From NCBI RefSeq assembly GCF_900108875.1, contig NZ_FNYJ01000003.1:331969-395968 (forward strand): a stretch of DNA of 64,000 nucleotides, written 5' to 3'. Shown here in pieces: positions 37,705-47,955 of this stretch. This DNA is from Pseudomonas sp. NFR16. GTDB taxonomy: Bacteria; Pseudomonadota; Gammaproteobacteria; Pseudomonadales; Pseudomonadaceae. Below the pieces are notes generated by a model. That model was not told the origin of the DNA and did not search any database. It was given only the letters and a program-made list of their open reading frames with translations. A program made the position numbers and the translations under genes. Position 1 is the first letter of the stretch. Every line of letters starts with the position of its first letter.

Positions 37705-38661
37705 TCATTCACTGCCGACGGGAACTGCCACCAGGCGGCCAGCATCCTTAGCCAGAGACCTGAGGAATTCGTGCTGCAGTTGCGGATCGTTGCGTGTCAT
37801 CTCGATCAGTGACTGCTCCAGATCGCTGGCCTGTTCCTCCAGCCCCAGCTCGGAGAGGCGCTTGATCCGGTGTACCCACTGGCTCACTTCATCGTCTTCC
37901 AGATCGTCATAAATCAGATCATGGGCCTCGATCAGCTTGCCGCGCAGGGATTTGCTCAACGGCAGGCTGGCTGTCGCCTGCACGTTGCTCTGATCGTCCT
38001 GCACTTTGAACGTCAGTTGGGTGACGTGGCTCAGGTTCTGCTCGGCGAAGGGGCTGTCCAGCAGGTTGATGCGCAACACGCCGTTGCGATCGGTATCCAG
38101 CTCGCTGATGTCCTTTCCGGCCGTGATTTCCACCGGCGCTTCACTCCATGGCAGGCTCGAATGCTCGACCCGATGATCGAGCTGGACTTCATCGATGCTC
38201 GCCAGGTTCTGCTGCGCACGTCCGTGCGAAGGGGCGTTCATGAACGGGTTGATGCCGGCTACGCCATAGCTGAGCCAGTCTTTGGTCACGCTGTCGGGAA
38301 GGCTGCCAAACGTGACCACGTTCACGACGTTTGCCCCGACGCCGGCGACGATTGCGATTGCGCCCAGCGGGATTTCGTAGATTTCGCGCCACGGCTGATA
38401 CGGCGTGTAGCGATCGTAATGGCGGGTGACTTCGAACTCGGTGACGTCGAAGGTCTTGAGTTCATGAATGCGTATGCGACGCTGCGGCAGTTCAAGTGTC
38501 TTGGGCTCGCCGATGTCGACCTGAAAGCTGTGGTCGAGCAATTTGCGCTCGACGCGCTCTTCATGCTCACTGCGTTGAGACAGGTGGTTGGCGCAACCGC
38601 TGACGAACAGGCTCGCGGACAGAACGGCGCCCGTCAGGCTTGAGGATTTTCGCTTGAACAT
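37705..38661 (-). CDS. Hypothetical lipoprotein
   Basis: 318 aa with a signal peptide and lipobox VSGC (lipidated Cys about residue 23), so probably outer-membrane anchored. The mature part holds one hydrophobic stretch (IPLGAIAIVAGVGANVVNVVTFG, about residues 97-119) followed by DWLSYGVAGINPFMNAP, an acidic segment DTDRNGVLRINLLDSPF resembling a calcium loop, and a helical C-terminus. No known family recognised. Tail-to-tail with dinB, 4 bp apart. Confidence 0.75.
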   Translation of the reverse strand: MFKRKSSSLTGAVLSASLFVSGCANHLSQRSEHEERVERKLLDHSFQVDIGEPKTLELPQRRIRIHELKTFDVTEFEVTRHYDRYTPYQPWREIYEIPLGAIAIVAGVGANVVNVVTFGSLPDSVTKDWLSYGVAGINPFMNAPSHGRAQQNLASIDEVQLDHRVEHSSLPWSEAPVEITAGKDISELDTDRNGVLRINLLDSPFAEQNLSHVTQLTFKVQDDQSNVQATASLPLSKSLRGKLIEAHDLIYDDLEDDEVSQWVHRIKRLSELGLEEQASDLEQSLIEMTRNDPQLQHEFLRSLAKDAGRLVAVPVGSE

Positions 38662-38747
38662 GAGATCTCTTGCTGCAGGTAAGGGGTACTTGCCTGGACA
38701 AAACAGGTCGCAATGCGCGCCCGCATCAACGCGGACGCGCCATCGAC

Positions 38748-40463
38748 TCAGCGGTTGATGCGGCCCTTGATGAAGGACAACACATCGGCCACTGGCAGCG
38801 CCTGGGCTTGCGGTTCGGTGCGGCTCTTGTACTCGAGATTGCCCTCGGCCAGACCGCGGTCACTGACAACGATGCGATGTGGAATGCCGATCAGTTCCAT
38901 GTCCGCGAACTTGATGCCCGGACTGGTTTTCTTGTCGCGGTCATCAAGCAATACCTCGAAACCGGCAGCGGTCAGTTCCGCATACAGCTTGTCGGTGGCT
39001 TCGCGAACAGCATCGGTTTCGTAACGCAGAGGAACCAGCGCAATCTGGAAAGGCGCAAGTGCGTCGCTCCAGATGATGCCGTTCTCGTCATTGTTCTGCT
39101 CGATGGCCGCCGCCACCACGCGCGAAACGCCAATGCCGTAGCAGCCCATGGCCAGGGTGACCGGCTTGCCGTTCTCGCCCAGTACCTGGCATTTCATCGC
39201 GTCGCTGTATTTGGTGCCCAGCTGGAAGATGTGGCCGACTTCGATACCGCGCTTGATGATCAGCGTGCCTTGGCCGTCAGGGCTTGGATCGCCCTCGACG
39301 ACATTGCGCAGATCTGCCACTTCCGGCACGGGCAGGTCACGCTCCCAGTTCACGCCGAAGTAGTGCTTGTCGTCGATGTTCGCGCCTATCCCGAAGTCGC
39401 TCATCAGCTCGACCGAGCGATCGATGATGCAAGGCAGCGGCAGGTTCAGCGGGCCGAGCGAACCGGCACCGGCGCCAATCGCTTCGCGCAGTTCGGACTC
39501 CGAAGCCATGACCAGCGGGTTGGCAACCAGTGGATGGTTGGAGGCCTTGATTTCGTTGAGCTCGTGGTCCCCGCGAATGATCAGCGCAATCAGCTTGCCT
39601 TCTTCCGCAGCGTGGACGACCAGCGTCTTGACAGTCTTTTCGATGGCCAGACCGAATTGCTCGACCAGCGCAGCGATGGTTTTTGCATCCGGGGTATCGA
39701 CCAGGCGCAGCTCCTCGGTTGGGGCAGGGCGGCTGGTTTCCCGTGGAATCGCTTCTGCCTTCTCGATGTTGGCGGCGTAGTCAGAGGTGTCGCTGAATAC
39801 GATATCGTCTTCGCCCGATTCGGCCAGTACGTGGAATTCGTGAGAACCGGCGCCACCGATCGAGCCGTTGTCCGCAACCACAGGGCGGAAGTTCAGACCC
39901 AGGCGGGTGAAGACGTTGCAGTACGCCTGATGCATGCGGTCGTAGGTTTCCTGCAGGGAATCCTGGGTGGCATGGAAAGAGTAGGCGTCCTTCATGATGA
40001 ATTCGCGACCGCGCATCAGGCCAAAGCGTGGACGGATCTCGTCACGGAATTTGGTCTGGATCTGGTACATGTTGATTGGCAGCTGTTTGTAGCTGTTGAG
40101 CTCGTTACGCGCCAGATCGGTGATCACTTCTTCGTGAGTCGGGCCCGCGCAGAAGTCGCGATCGTGGCGGTCCTTGAGGCGCAGCAGTTCAGGGCCGTAC
40201 TGTTCCCAGCGGCCGGATTCCTGCCACAGTTCTGCCGGCTGAATGCCGGGCATCAATACTTCCAGTGCGCCAGCAGCGTCCATTTCTTCGCGAACGACGG
40301 CCTCGACCTTGCGCAGTACACGCAGGCCCATGGGCAGCCAGGTATAAAGGCCGGAAGCGAGTTTGCGAATCATGCCGGCGCGAAGCATCAGCTGGTGGCT
40401 GATCACGACCGCGTCGGATGGCGTTTCTTTCTGTGTGGCGAGCAAATATTGACTGGTACGCAT
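38748..40463 (-). CDS. proS: Prolyl-tRNA synthetase
   Basis: Class II aminoacyl-tRNA synthetase charging tRNA-Pro, with an inserted cis-editing domain that clears Ala-tRNA-Pro. 571 aa, the bacterial long form. Seen: motif 2 region [15 protein letters not shown] and [26 protein letters not shown]; editing domain from about 220 to 400; motif 3 [20 protein letters not shown]-terminal anticodon-binding domain. The ATG at 40463 ([13 protein letters not shown]) is standard; a 45-codon extension upstream is not. Confidence 0.98.
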   Translation of the reverse strand: MRTSQYLLATQKETPSDAVVISHQLMLRAGMIRKLASGLYTWLPMGLRVLRKVEAVVREEMDAAGALEVLMPGIQPAELWQESGRWEQYGPELLRLKDRHDRDFCAGPTHEEVITDLARNELNSYKQLPINMYQIQTKFRDEIRPRFGLMRGREFIMKDAYSFHATQDSLQETYDRMHQAYCNVFTRLGLNFRPVVADNGSIGGAGSHEFHVLAESGEDDIVFSDTSDYAANIEKAEAIPRETSRPAPTEELRLVDTPDAKTIAALVEQFGLAIEKTVKTLVVHAAEEGKLIALIIRGDHELNEIKASNHPLVANPLVMASESELREAIGAGAGSLGPLNLPLPCIIDRSVELMSDFGIGANIDDKHYFGVNWERDLPVPEVADLRNVVEGDPSPDGQGTLIIKRGIEVGHIFQLGTKYSDAMKCQVLGENGKPVTLAMGCYGIGVSRVVAAAIEQNNDENGIIWSDALAPFQIALVPLRYETDAVREATDKLYAELTAAGFEVLLDDRDKKTSPGIKFADMELIGIPHRIVVSDRGLAEGNLEYKSRTEPQAQALPVADVLSFIKGRINR

Positions 40464-40582
40464 GGTCGGCCGTTGTCGGTTGCTGTGACTGGGAAATGAC
40501 CTGGCATTGTACGGTGGTGATACGGTCGAGTACAGGGCGGGAGGGCGTCGTGGGCGGTCGGATACCTGATGTTCCGTATACG

Positions 40583-40612
40583 AAAAAGCCCGGCACAAGG
40601 CCGGGCTTTTTC
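40583..40612 (-). terminator. oprD terminator
   Basis: Stem AAAAAGCCCGG/CCGGGCTTTTT with a short CACAAGG loop; downstream of oprD on the minus strand and upstream of proS. Confidence 0.9.
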
Positions 40613-40636
40613 TGTAGCGAGTGTCAGAAAGCGCGA

Positions 40637-41959
40637 TTACAGGACCGAAATCGGGTAGTCGACGATCAGACGGAACTCGTTTACATCGCCTTCGCCCTCG
40701 TCCGTGTTGGCACGGTGGAATGCTTGACGGATCCGGAACGACAGGTCTTTAGCCGGGCCAGTCTGAACAACGTATTTGGCTTCAATGTTAGTTTCGTGGT
40801 GGCTGCCATCTGCACCGTAAAGGCCGGTGTAGGTACTGTTGGACGGAGTGTGGGTACCGTCGATGTCAGAACCGCTGATGTAACGTGCCATGAAGCTCAG
40901 GCCTGGGACACCGTATGTTGCCATGTTCAGGTCATAGCGAGCTTGCCAGGATTTTTCACCCGGGGCGTTAAAGTCGGAGTATTGAATCGAGTTCGCCAGG
41001 AAGATCGAGTCGCCACCACGGTTGTTGTCGCCGATACCGATGTAGTCGAACGGTGTATCACCGTTAACTTTCTGGAAAGCCAGTGTCAGGGTGTGAGCGG
41101 CCAGGAACGAGTACGCTGCAGACAGGGAGTAGGCGTTGTTGCTGATGTCGCCTGCTTTCTTGCTGCCAGTGTCCTGGGTGTTGTAGTAGTTGAAGTCGAA
41201 GGCCAGAGACTGGTCATCGGACAACGGCAGTGCGTAGTTCACGTTGCCGTAGTACTGGTTCCAGACGTCTTCCAGTTTGTTGTAGTAGAAGCCGACGCCC
41301 AGATTGTCGGTGATCGAGTACTTACCGCCGCCGTAGGTGGAAGACTTGGATGTCACACCTGCGTAGGTCGCCCAAATGTCGCCGCTGCGGTTGGTATCGT
41401 CCTGGCTGGTGCCGGAAGTGAAGCGACCTGCTTCGACATCCAGACCTTTGATCTCGCTGCTCTGCAAAGTCACGCCGGTAGCAGTTTGTGGCAGCAAACG
41501 GGAGCCGCCCACTGCGAAGACCGGGTTCTGCGGCTGCATGTCGCCGATTTTCAGCTCGGTTTTCGAAACGCGGAACTTAACTGCAGCGCCGGCTTTGCCG
41601 AAGCTGTCTTCGTTCTTGCCGTCACTGTCAGTGACCAGGTTGCCAGAACCGGAGTGGTGGTTTTCACCGTCAAGCTTGAAGCCTGCATAACCAAACGCGT
41701 CAATACCTACGCCGATCAGGCCCTGGGTGTAACCGGAGCTGTAGTTGCCCCAGAAACCTTGAGTCCAGTCTTTGGAATCAACGCCACCGTTTTTACGGTC
41801 ACGGTTGAAATAGTAGTTGCGAGCTTTGACGTCCAGCTTGCTGCCTTCTACAAAACCAGTTGCTTCGGACTGATCGCTTACGAATGCCGCAGCCGATGCC
41901 AATTGGGTACTGGCCGCAGTAACTGCCAGGGCGATTGCGCTCCACTTCATCACTCTCAT
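40637..41959 (-). CDS. oprD: OprD-family outer-membrane porin
   Basis: Substrate-specific 18-stranded porin for basic amino acids and related molecules. 440 aa with a signal peptide ([23 protein letters not shown]). Sequence runs closely parallel to P. aeruginosa OprD throughout, e.g. [41 protein letters not shown], ending DYPISVL. The MRVM start follows AAGGAG on the minus strand. The location after proS matches PA0958 (oprD). Exact orthology within this large paralogous family is not proven. Confidence 0.92.
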   Translation of the reverse strand: MRVMKWSAIALAVTAASTQLASAAAFVSDQSEATGFVEGSKLDVKARNYYFNRDRKNGGVDSKDWTQGFWGNYSSGYTQGLIGVGIDAFGYAGFKLDGENHHSGSGNLVTDSDGKNEDSFGKAGAAVKFRVSKTELKIGDMQPQNPVFAVGGSRLLPQTATGVTLQSSEIKGLDVEAGRFTSGTSQDDTNRSGDIWATYAGVTSKSSTYGGGKYSITDNLGVGFYYNKLEDVWNQYYGNVNYALPLSDDQSLAFDFNYYNTQDTGSKKAGDISNNAYSLSAAYSFLAAHTLTLAFQKVNGDTPFDYIGIGDNNRGGDSIFLANSIQYSDFNAPGEKSWQARYDLNMATYGVPGLSFMARYISGSDIDGTHTPSNSTYTGLYGADGSHHETNIEAKYVVQTGPAKDLSFRIRQAFHRANTDEGEGDVNEFRLIVDYPISVL

Positions 41960-42477
41960 CGTGACTTTGCTCCTTTGGTTTTAAGAAGAGTACCGCCGTC
42001 CACCTGTTTTTTTATCTGAACGGCTCTTTCTTTTTGGTGTCGGCGAAACTTATAGCACGCTGACATTATTGGCGATAGTTACGAACCTATCCTTTCAATT
42101 TCTTTACGGCCATGTCGCAAATCAGCTCTGTCCATGTCGCTACTGAACAGCTCCATATTTAAAGACGTACAACTACCGCAGTACTTTTCAGAGGCCTGAT
42201 CCCTGTCCGCAGTGATCGAGGTCAAGCCATTCCGAACGCCCCCAGAAGCATGCTCGCCATTTTTGCTTGACCAGAAAGCCGGTCTCGATGACCCGGCATT
42301 TCTGTTCCTGTCCGTGACAAAGCAACAACCGTGCACAAAGTTCCGGTCTCCTGAAAAAAAATCCTCAAACCCGTGCAATGACTTTGAGTGTTTGGGCTAA
42401 ACCGCTGATTTTGATGGATAAAAAAATGTGAAAAAAAAAGCTTTTCCGTTACGTTTCGCTGAGGGTAGAGGAGAAAA

Positions 42478-42528
42478 ATGTCACTGACGTTACCTGTTAC
42501 CGACAGCGAGTGGGTAATTCCCGGATAA
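42478..42528 (+). CDS. Possible 16-aa leader peptide
   Basis: ORF MSLTLPVTDSEWVIPG, preceded by AGAGGAGAAAA, one of the best ribosome binding sites in the intergenic region. The stop is followed within 20 bp by a long inverted repeat. This ordering (short ORF then structure) is that of a leader-peptide control element, but no downstream gene within 400 bp clearly depends on it. Confidence 0.3.
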   Translation: MSLTLPVTDSEWVIPG

Positions 42529-42544
42529 CTCTATGGTCTGTCGC

Positions 42545-42629
42545 GTCAAGAGTGAGTCGTTTTGGTGCATGGGGCCGACAAATCGCCTGAAATTGGTACG
42601 GACGTGCCTTCGCCAACGAGACTCTTGAC
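42545..42629. other. Long inverted repeat, possible structured RNA
   Basis: GTCAAGAGT (42545-42553) pairs perfectly with ACTCTTGAC (42621-42629). Pairing continues inward with TCGTT-TTGG against CCAACGA after a small bulge. The 65-bp interior has further short GC matches. It has no T-tract directly after it, so it is not a simple terminator. Confidence 0.5.
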
Positions 42630-42956
42630 CGAAAAGTCAGCACTCTTCATTTCCGATAATGGGTGAACCCTTCTAAATCGAGCATTACAGCGGTATTCCG
42701 GGCGATTGAGCTCTCCAGCGGTCGCCATTCCTTGCTGCGTCATCTCAGTGCGCTCAGTACAAAAACGTACGTTACCGGTGCGTCCCGCGAATTCCGTGGC
42801 GATGACCGTGAATCAACACCTTCCGTGCAAAATGTCCCGATTGCACAATACCCAAGATGAATCCCTCGGGTTTCCCGAGTATCCTGCTGGCAATTGACGG
42901 TTTATTTCGACGCTCCGCGTGCGCCGCCGAGCTCATCATTGAACAGGAGTAATGGC

Positions 42957-43388
42957 GTGTTCGTACTAGATCCGCGCTTGATGCAAGACACTTTGCCGGT
43001 GGGCGATTTCCCGCTGTGTCGGTTATTGCTGTCGAATGACTCGAACTATCCGTGGTTCATCCTGGTGCCCAGGCGTGCGGATATAAGTGAAGTCTTCGAG
43101 CTCTCCGAATCGGAACAGGCTCAACTCTGGAAAGAGACCTCGCAGCTGGCGCAAATACTTAGCGAGCTATTTAGTGCAGATAAGATGAATGTTGCCGCAT
43201 TGGGTAATGTGGTCAAACAACTGCACATGCATGTCATTGTCCGCCACGTTGGGGATCCTGCCTGGCCTGCACCTGTCTGGGGTAAAATGGCGGCCTCGCC
43301 TTATTCTGCAGGCGAGGTGGCCGACATCATGTCCAGGTTGAAACCCGTGTTGACGAGCGAATTCGTATTTGCTCAGGAGCAGCCATGA
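42957..43388 (+). CDS. HIT-domain protein
   Basis: 143 aa member of the histidine-triad nucleotide-binding superfamily, probably a nucleotidyl hydrolase or transferase acting on a dinucleotide. The C-terminal motif [10 protein letters not shown] holds the triad histidines in a slightly divergent spacing. GTG start at 42957 behind AGGAG with 7-nt spacing; the in-frame sequence upstream is not conserved-looking. Its stop overlaps slyX by 4 bp, so they form one operon. Confidence 0.88.
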   Translation: MFVLDPRLMQDTLPVGDFPLCRLLLSNDSNYPWFILVPRRADISEVFELSESEQAQLWKETSQLAQILSELFSADKMNVAALGNVVKQLHMHVIVRHVGDPAWPAPVWGKMAASPYSAGEVADIMSRLKPVLTSEFVFAQEQP

Positions 43389-43591
43389 ACCTTGAAGACC
43401 GTGTGATGGAGCTGGAGAGTCGTCTTGCGTTTCAGGACGACACCATTCAGGCGCTCAACGATGTACTCATCGCGCAACAGCGCAGCATGGAGCGTCTGCA
43501 ACTGCAAATGGCGGCCCTCATCAAGCGTCAGGAAGAAATGGGCGGGCAGTTCGAGGCATTCGAGGAAGAAGCGCCTCCCCCTCATTATTAA
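43385..43591 (+). CDS. slyX: SlyX protein
   Basis: 68 aa, almost entirely coiled coil ([32 protein letters not shown]...), ending in the conserved PPPHY. Function of SlyX is unknown; it is widespread in proteobacteria. The ATG overlaps the HIT gene stop. Confidence 0.95.
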   Translation: MNLEDRVMELESRLAFQDDTIQALNDVLIAQQRSMERLQLQMAALIKRQEEMGGQFEAFEEEAPPPHY

Positions 43592-43605
43592 TGTGGGCTT
43601 GAAGC

Positions 43606-43640
43606 AAAAAAAAACCGCGCCCTTGAGCGCGGTTTTTTTT
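43606..43640. terminator. Bidirectional terminator between slyX and the cold-shock gene
   Basis: AAAACCGCGC/GCGCGGTTTT stem with long A and T runs, between convergent genes. Confidence 0.9.
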
Positions 43641-43652
43641 GTGACGTCGCGA

Positions 43653-44258
43653 TCAGCGGCGCGGCAATGCAGCAATCACGTCTTCGGCCTGCAGGCCTTT
43701 GTCGCGATTCATCACGGAGAACTCAACGCGCTGGCCTTCGACCAGGACGCGGTGGCCTTCACCGCGAATCGCTCGAAAGTGCACGAAAATATCGTCCCCG
43801 GAGTCACGAGAAATAAAGCCGAAGCCTTTGGAGGTGTTAAACCACTTCACCGTACCTGTGTCGCGATTGCCCAGGTCGTGCGACTGCGGCGCAGGTGAAG
43901 GCGATGACCTGTAAAAGCTCACGGCCAGATGCACGGCAACTGCGACCACTACGGCCAACAGGCTGACCAGAACGGCCGGTTGTCCAGCGATCGTTTCCAG
44001 AGGGACGAGCAACGTAAGGATTTGAAGCACCACGGCCAGGACGAGCAAGGCGCTGACCAGATTTTGCAGTTGATGACGCGGACCTTTGTTCCAGTACGGG
44101 ATCACTGGCGCAAGCACCAGGTTGATGAGGCCGAAAAACGCCAGGTACAGCGCATCCGGTTGGGACAGGTAAGAAGACAGCGCTTCACTACGCAGGCTAG
44201 GGATGAATGACAGCAGCAGGGCAGCTGCGCCCGTTAGCAGATGGACTATTTTCAACAT
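43653..44258 (-). CDS. Membrane-anchored cold-shock-domain protein
   Basis: 201 aa. Four hydrophobic segments (about residues 4-21, 36-55, 67-87, 93-115) precede a C-terminal cold-shock domain (134-197) with intact RNP1 KGFGFI (144-149) and RNP2 DIFVHF (156-161). The cold-shock domain should bind single-stranded RNA at the cytoplasmic face of the membrane. P. aeruginosa has a cold-shock protein gene at the same place (PA0961). The association of multiple membrane helices with a CSD is less common than soluble Csp proteins. Confidence 0.9.
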   Translation of the reverse strand: MLKIVHLLTGAAALLLSFIPSLRSEALSSYLSQPDALYLAFFGLINLVLAPVIPYWNKGPRHQLQNLVSALLVLAVVLQILTLLVPLETIAGQPAVLVSLLAVVVAVAVHLAVSFYRSSPSPAPQSHDLGNRDTGTVKWFNTSKGFGFISRDSGDDIFVHFRAIRGEGHRVLVEGQRVEFSVMNRDKGLQAEDVIAALPRR

Positions 44259-44474
44259 TTTGATGACTCACATTAAGATGGATCGCAAGGAAATAGCTGG
44301 TGATTTTCGGTACGCTTCTGAAAAAAGGGAGGCGTGATGCACGAGCGTCGGTCCAGCCTATGCACAGTTGTCCCGAGATAAGGTCCAGCTGCGACACATC
44401 TGTATTTAACAGCAAAGCCGAGAGCTACTCAAATCAAGCGCTTAGCGCAAGCGTCAGCGTTAGATGGTGGCTAT

Positions 44475-44684
44475 TTGTCCATACCTGGCGGTTTCCAGCT
44501 CGACCCGTGTTCCAGAGCCGTCGAGGCGCGGATCGAGCAGATTCCCAATGGTCTGCCGCCGTTCACCCGTGCCGAATGCCAGCAGTGGGCAACATTGACA
44601 GCGGGTTATATGGATGGATGGCTGCGCAGTCCTGTGCGTCTTGGTAGAGTGGTCGGCAGTTGTTTGGCAAATACCATCATATAA
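44475..44684 (+). CDS. Possible small ORF upstream of dps
   Basis: 69 codons from a TTG start, ending 12 bp before dps. Segment FQLDPCSRAVEARIEQIPNGLPPFTRAECQQWATL looks like ordinary protein and codon use is fairly normal for the genome, but there is no ATG and no strong ribosome binding site. It could be the remnant or unannotated start of a small gene co-transcribed with dps. Confidence 0.35.
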   Translation: MSIPGGFQLDPCSRAVEARIEQIPNGLPPFTRAECQQWATLTAGYMDGWLRSPVRLGRVVGSCLANTII

Positions 44685-44696
44685 AGAGGACTAAGC

Positions 44697-45170
44697 ATGG
44701 CAATCGATATCGGCATCAGCGAAGAAGATCGCAAGTCCATCGTGGACGGTCTTTCCCGCCTGCTGGCAGATACGTATGTGCTGTATCTGAAAACCCATAA
44801 CTTTCACTGGAACGTCACGGGGCCGATGTTTCGCACTTTGCACCTGATGTTCGAAGAGCAGTACAACGAGTTGGCGCTGGCGGTCGATCTGATTGCCGAG
44901 CGCATTCGCGCGCTGGGCTTTCCGGCGCCCGGCACCTATTCGACCTACGCGCGCCTTTCTTCGATCAAGGAAGAAGAGGGCGTGCCGGCTGCCGAAGACA
45001 TGATCCGTTCTCTGGTTCAAGGTCAGGAAGCCGTCACCCGTACCGCTCGCAGTATTTTCCCTCTGCTGGATAAAGTCAGTGACGAGCCGACCGCGGACTT
45101 GCTGACCCAGCGCATGCAGGTTCACGAGAAAACCGCTTGGATGCTGCGCGCGATGCTCGAAAACCAGTAA
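44697..45170 (+). CDS. dps: Dps-family DNA-binding ferritin
   Basis: Dodecameric mini-ferritin that oxidises and stores iron with peroxide and can coat DNA in stationary phase. 157 aa. Seen: ferroxidase-centre ligands in [14 protein letters not shown] (two His) and [23 protein letters not shown] (Asp/Glu). Ribosome binding site AGAGGACTAAGC. The cold-shock gene upstream and the position match PA0962. Confidence 0.95.
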   Translation: MAIDIGISEEDRKSIVDGLSRLLADTYVLYLKTHNFHWNVTGPMFRTLHLMFEEQYNELALAVDLIAERIRALGFPAPGTYSTYARLSSIKEEEGVPAAEDMIRSLVQGQEAVTRTARSIFPLLDKVSDEPTADLLTQRMQVHEKTAWMLRAMLENQ

Positions 45171-45560
45171 TACCCGTCAGGCAGGCGGCTTCGGTCGCCT
45201 GCCTGCATTCCATCGATGCCTCCCTTCCTGCAGTTGCGTACCCGCTCGACCAAGCCCCTTGGCTGACCGACAAAATGAAACGTTTATTCTGTTGAATATG
45301 AGTGGCCGGGCATCACCTGGTTGCCGGATTTTCTGCGCATTTAATTTGTTAAAAATATATATTTAATACCATCTTAAGTTTCAGGAATTACCCGTATTTT
45401 AAGTGTCGAAAATCACCATCAAACTGTGGTGATGTCCTACGTGTTTCAGGTGTTGCTTCTGCTGGCTAAGCCCCGAGGAATACGGCTTGATAGGCATCGT
45501 GTTGATTTGATTTCAGATGTTTCCAACACGCTGTCTACCACTGCATTCGAGGGCAACTAA
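45171..45560. other. AT-rich intergenic region downstream of dps
   Basis: Begins with a strong hairpin CAGGCAGGCG/CGCCTGCCTG (45180-45207) without a T-tract, which may end dps transcription. Then an AT-rich block (about 45280-45420, including TTAAAAATATATATTTAAT) and an inverted repeat ATCACCA/TGGTGAT (45412-45433) before the ribbon-helix-helix gene. No ORF supported. Confidence 0.5.
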
Positions 45561-45902
45561 ATGAGTGAAAATATTGCGCAGGATCCCCGGGAGTCGAACC
45601 GATGTTTGAACGTTCGGGGCGATCCTTTCATAGAAACTTTCAACATGGATCTGGCTCAGCCGCATTCGCGTTCGGTGAGGCTGAACGGGCTGGCCACCTG
45701 CCTGCGGCTGGAAGAGGTGTATTGGGACATCCTGTCGGAAATCGCGAGGTTCAATAACTGTTCGATCAATGCGGTCCTGTCCTTCATCGACCGTGAAGTC
45801 CATTTGCGTTACGGCGGCGTCAAAAACTTCAGCGGCCTGATTCGTGTGGTGTGCGTAGCGCATCTGCTCAATGCCGAGGGCTTTCGGCTCTCGCCGATCT
45901 GA
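45561..45902 (+). CDS. Ribbon-helix-helix domain protein
   Basis: 113 aa. The segment RSVRLNGLATCLRLEEVYWDILSEIARFNNCSINAVLSFIDREV (roughly 37-80) matches the RHH-type domain found in Pseudomonas and alphaproteobacterial small regulators: a beta strand followed by two helices. Probable DNA-binding regulator; target unknown. The AT-rich palindrome just upstream (45412-45433) could be its own operator. Confidence 0.82.
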   Translation: MSENIAQDPRESNRCLNVRGDPFIETFNMDLAQPHSRSVRLNGLATCLRLEEVYWDILSEIARFNNCSINAVLSFIDREVHLRYGGVKNFSGLIRVVCVAHLLNAEGFRLSPI

Positions 45903-46041
45903 ATCCGGCACGACCCCATATTCCACGGGTTCGCCAAGGCGAGCCCGGTTTCGCGGTAGGCCCGGCGGTGAGACAGCCTCATGCCGGGCAACTTCTTGAT
46001 CAGTATCGGCCTGCGCGGCTGCACAGCCTTGATTAACCCTA

Positions 46042-46047
46042 TATAAT
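46042..46047 (+). promoter_or_regulatory. Consensus -10 hexamer upstream of aspS
   Basis: Perfect TATAAT within CCCTATATAATCCCC, 132 bp before the aspS start. No good -35 at 16-18 bp, so strength is uncertain. Confidence 0.45.
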
Positions 46048-46179
46048 CCCCCGCCTTACTCTGGAAGGCAGGGACTGACCGTCGGGTTGAACTGCATGCC
46101 AAGGCTCCTGCACCATTGCGCACTGGCGACGGGCGAGAGCTCCACCGAATTCCGAATTACGAGAAGTGAACACACGATC

Positions 46180-47955
46180 ATGATGCGCAGCCATTATTGC
46201 GGCCAACTGAACGAGAGCCTGGAAGGTCAGGAAATTACCCTTTGCGGATGGGTCCACCGCCGTCGCGACCACGGGGGAGTGATTTTCCTCGATATCCGCG
46301 ATCGTGAAGGGCTGGCGCAGGTGGTGTTCGATCCTGATCGCGCGGATACATTCGCCATCGCTGACCGTGTTCGCAGTGAATACGTCGTCAAGCTGACCGG
46401 CAAGGTCCGTGCCCGTCCGGCCGGTGCCGTCAACCCGAACATGGCTTCCGGCGCGATCGAAGTGCTGGGTTACGAGCTGGAAGTGCTGAACGAGTCTGAA
46501 ACGCCTCCGTTCCCGCTGAACGAATATTCCGACGTCGGCGAAGAAACCCGCCTGCGTTATCGCTTCATCGACCTGCGTCGCCCGGAAATGGCAGAGAAGC
46601 TGCGTCTGCGCTCGCGGATCACTTCCAGCATCCGTGGCTTCCTGGACGGCAACGGCTTCCTGGACGTGGAGACGCCGATCCTGACTCGCGCAACGCCTGA
46701 GGGCGCTCGCGACTACCTGGTGCCAAGCCGTACTCACGCCGGCAGCTTCTTTGCCCTGCCGCAGTCGCCGCAATTGTTCAAGCAACTGCTGATGGTGGCC
46801 GGTTTCGACCGTTACTACCAGATCGCCAAGTGCTTCCGTGACGAAGACTTGCGTGCCGACCGTCAACCGGAATTCACCCAGATCGACATCGAGACCAGCT
46901 TCCTCAACGAAGCCGACATCATGGGCATTACCGAGAGCATGATTCGCAAGCTCTTCAAGGAAGTGCTGGATCTGGAATTCGGTGACTTCCCGCACATGAC
47001 CTTCGAAGAAGCCATGCGCCGCTACGGTTCCGACAAGCCAGACCTGCGCAACCCGCTGGAACTGGTAGACGTCGCGGATCAGCTGAAAGACGTCGAGTTC
47101 AAGGTCTTCAGCGGTCCTGCCAACGATCCGAAATGCCGCGTGACTGCCCTGCGGGTGCCTGGCGGCGCGAGCATGCCGCGCAGCAAGATCGACGATTACA
47201 CCAAATTCGTCGGCATCTACGGCGCCAAGGGCCTGGCCTACATCAAGGTCAACGAGCGCGCCAAGGGTGTCGAAGGTCTGCAATCGCCGATCGTCAAGAA
47301 CATCCCGGAAGCCAATCTGAACGTGATTCTGGATCGCGTCGGTGCCGTGGATGGCGACATCGTTTTCTTCGGTGCCGACAAATTCAAGATCGTCAGCGAG
47401 GCTTTGGGCGCGCTGCGTATCAAGCTGGGTCACGACTTCAATCTGCTGACCTGCGAATGGGCGCCGATGTGGGTCGTCGACTTCCCGATGTTCGAAGAGA
47501 ACGACGACGGCAGCTTCACCGCGCTGCACCACCCGTTCACCGCGCCCAAGTGCACGCCTGAAGAACTGGAAGCCAACCCGGCCACGGCTCTGTCTCGCGC
47601 TTACGACATGGTGCTGAACGGTACTGAACTGGGCGGTGGTTCGATTCGTATCCATCGCAAGGAAATGCAACAGGCGGTGTTCCGTCTGCTGGGCATCGCC
47701 GAAGACGAACAGCAGGAGAAGTTCGGCTTCCTGCTCGACGCCCTCAAGTACGGTGCGCCACCGCATGGCGGTCTCGCGTTCGGTCTGGATCGTCTGGTCA
47801 TGCTGATGACGGGCGCTCAGTCGATCCGCGAAGTCATCGCGTTCCCGAAAACCCAGAGCGCGGCCGACGTGATGACTCAGGCGCCAGGCGCGGTCGATGC
47901 CAAGGCATTGCGCGAGCTGCATATCCGCCTGCGCGAAACGCCGAAGGCTGAGTAA
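46180..47955 (+). CDS. aspS: Aspartyl-tRNA synthetase (likely non-discriminating)
   Basis: Class II synthetase. 591 aa: N-terminal OB-fold anticodon-binding domain ([23 protein letters not shown]), catalytic domain with motif 2 [18 protein letters not shown], the bacterial GAD insertion from about 290 to 420, and motif 3 [13 protein letters not shown]. In Pseudomonas this enzyme also charges tRNA-Asn, to be amidated by GatCAB; inferred here by orthology. The start is MMRSHYCGQ; either of two adjacent ATGs (46180, 46183) could be used. Confidence 0.98.
   Translation: MMRSHYCGQLNESLEGQEITLCGWVHRRRDHGGVIFLDIRDREGLAQVVFDPDRADTFAIADRVRSEYVVKLTGKVRARPAGAVNPNMASGAIEVLGYELEVLNESETPPFPLNEYSDVGEETRLRYRFIDLRRPEMAEKLRLRSRITSSIRGFLDGNGFLDVETPILTRATPEGARDYLVPSRTHAGSFFALPQSPQLFKQLLMVAGFDRYYQIAKCFRDEDLRADRQPEFTQIDIETSFLNEADIMGITESMIRKLFKEVLDLEFGDFPHMTFEEAMRRYGSDKPDLRNPLELVDVADQLKDVEFKVFSGPANDPKCRVTALRVPGGASMPRSKIDDYTKFVGIYGAKGLAYIKVNERAKGVEGLQSPIVKNIPEANLNVILDRVGAVDGDIVFFGADKFKIVSEALGALRIKLGHDFNLLTCEWAPMWVVDFPMFEENDDGSFTALHHPFTAPKCTPEELEANPATALSRAYDMVLNGTELGGGSIRIHRKEMQQAVFRLLGIAEDEQQEKFGFLLDALKYGAPPHGGLAFGLDRLVMLMTGAQSIREVIAFPKTQSAADVMTQAPGAVDAKALRELHIRLRETPKAE

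Larger units (their letters stand above)
41960..42956. other. Long oprD/HIT intergenic region with regulatory RNA-like structure
   Basis: About 1 kb with no convincing gene of normal size. Contents: the oprD leader with T-rich tracts (42000-42035); scattered short open frames with no support; an A-rich run (42420-42440); a 16-codon ORF with a strong ribosome binding site (42478-42528); a long imperfect inverted repeat (42545-42629); and a CTCGGG/CCCGAG hairpin at 42864-42878. The oprD family is usually under catabolite and amino-acid control, which a long leader would fit. Confidence 0.55.

Noticed and set aside
38670..40499. 609-codon open frame on the plus strand opposite proS
   Set aside because: It is a high-GC antisense shadow of proS: no ribosome binding site or recognisable domain, and proS on the other strand has every expected motif.
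42079..42860. Several 60-100 codon frames upstream of oprD
   Set aside because: None has a good ribosome binding site, normal codon use or recognisable sequence.
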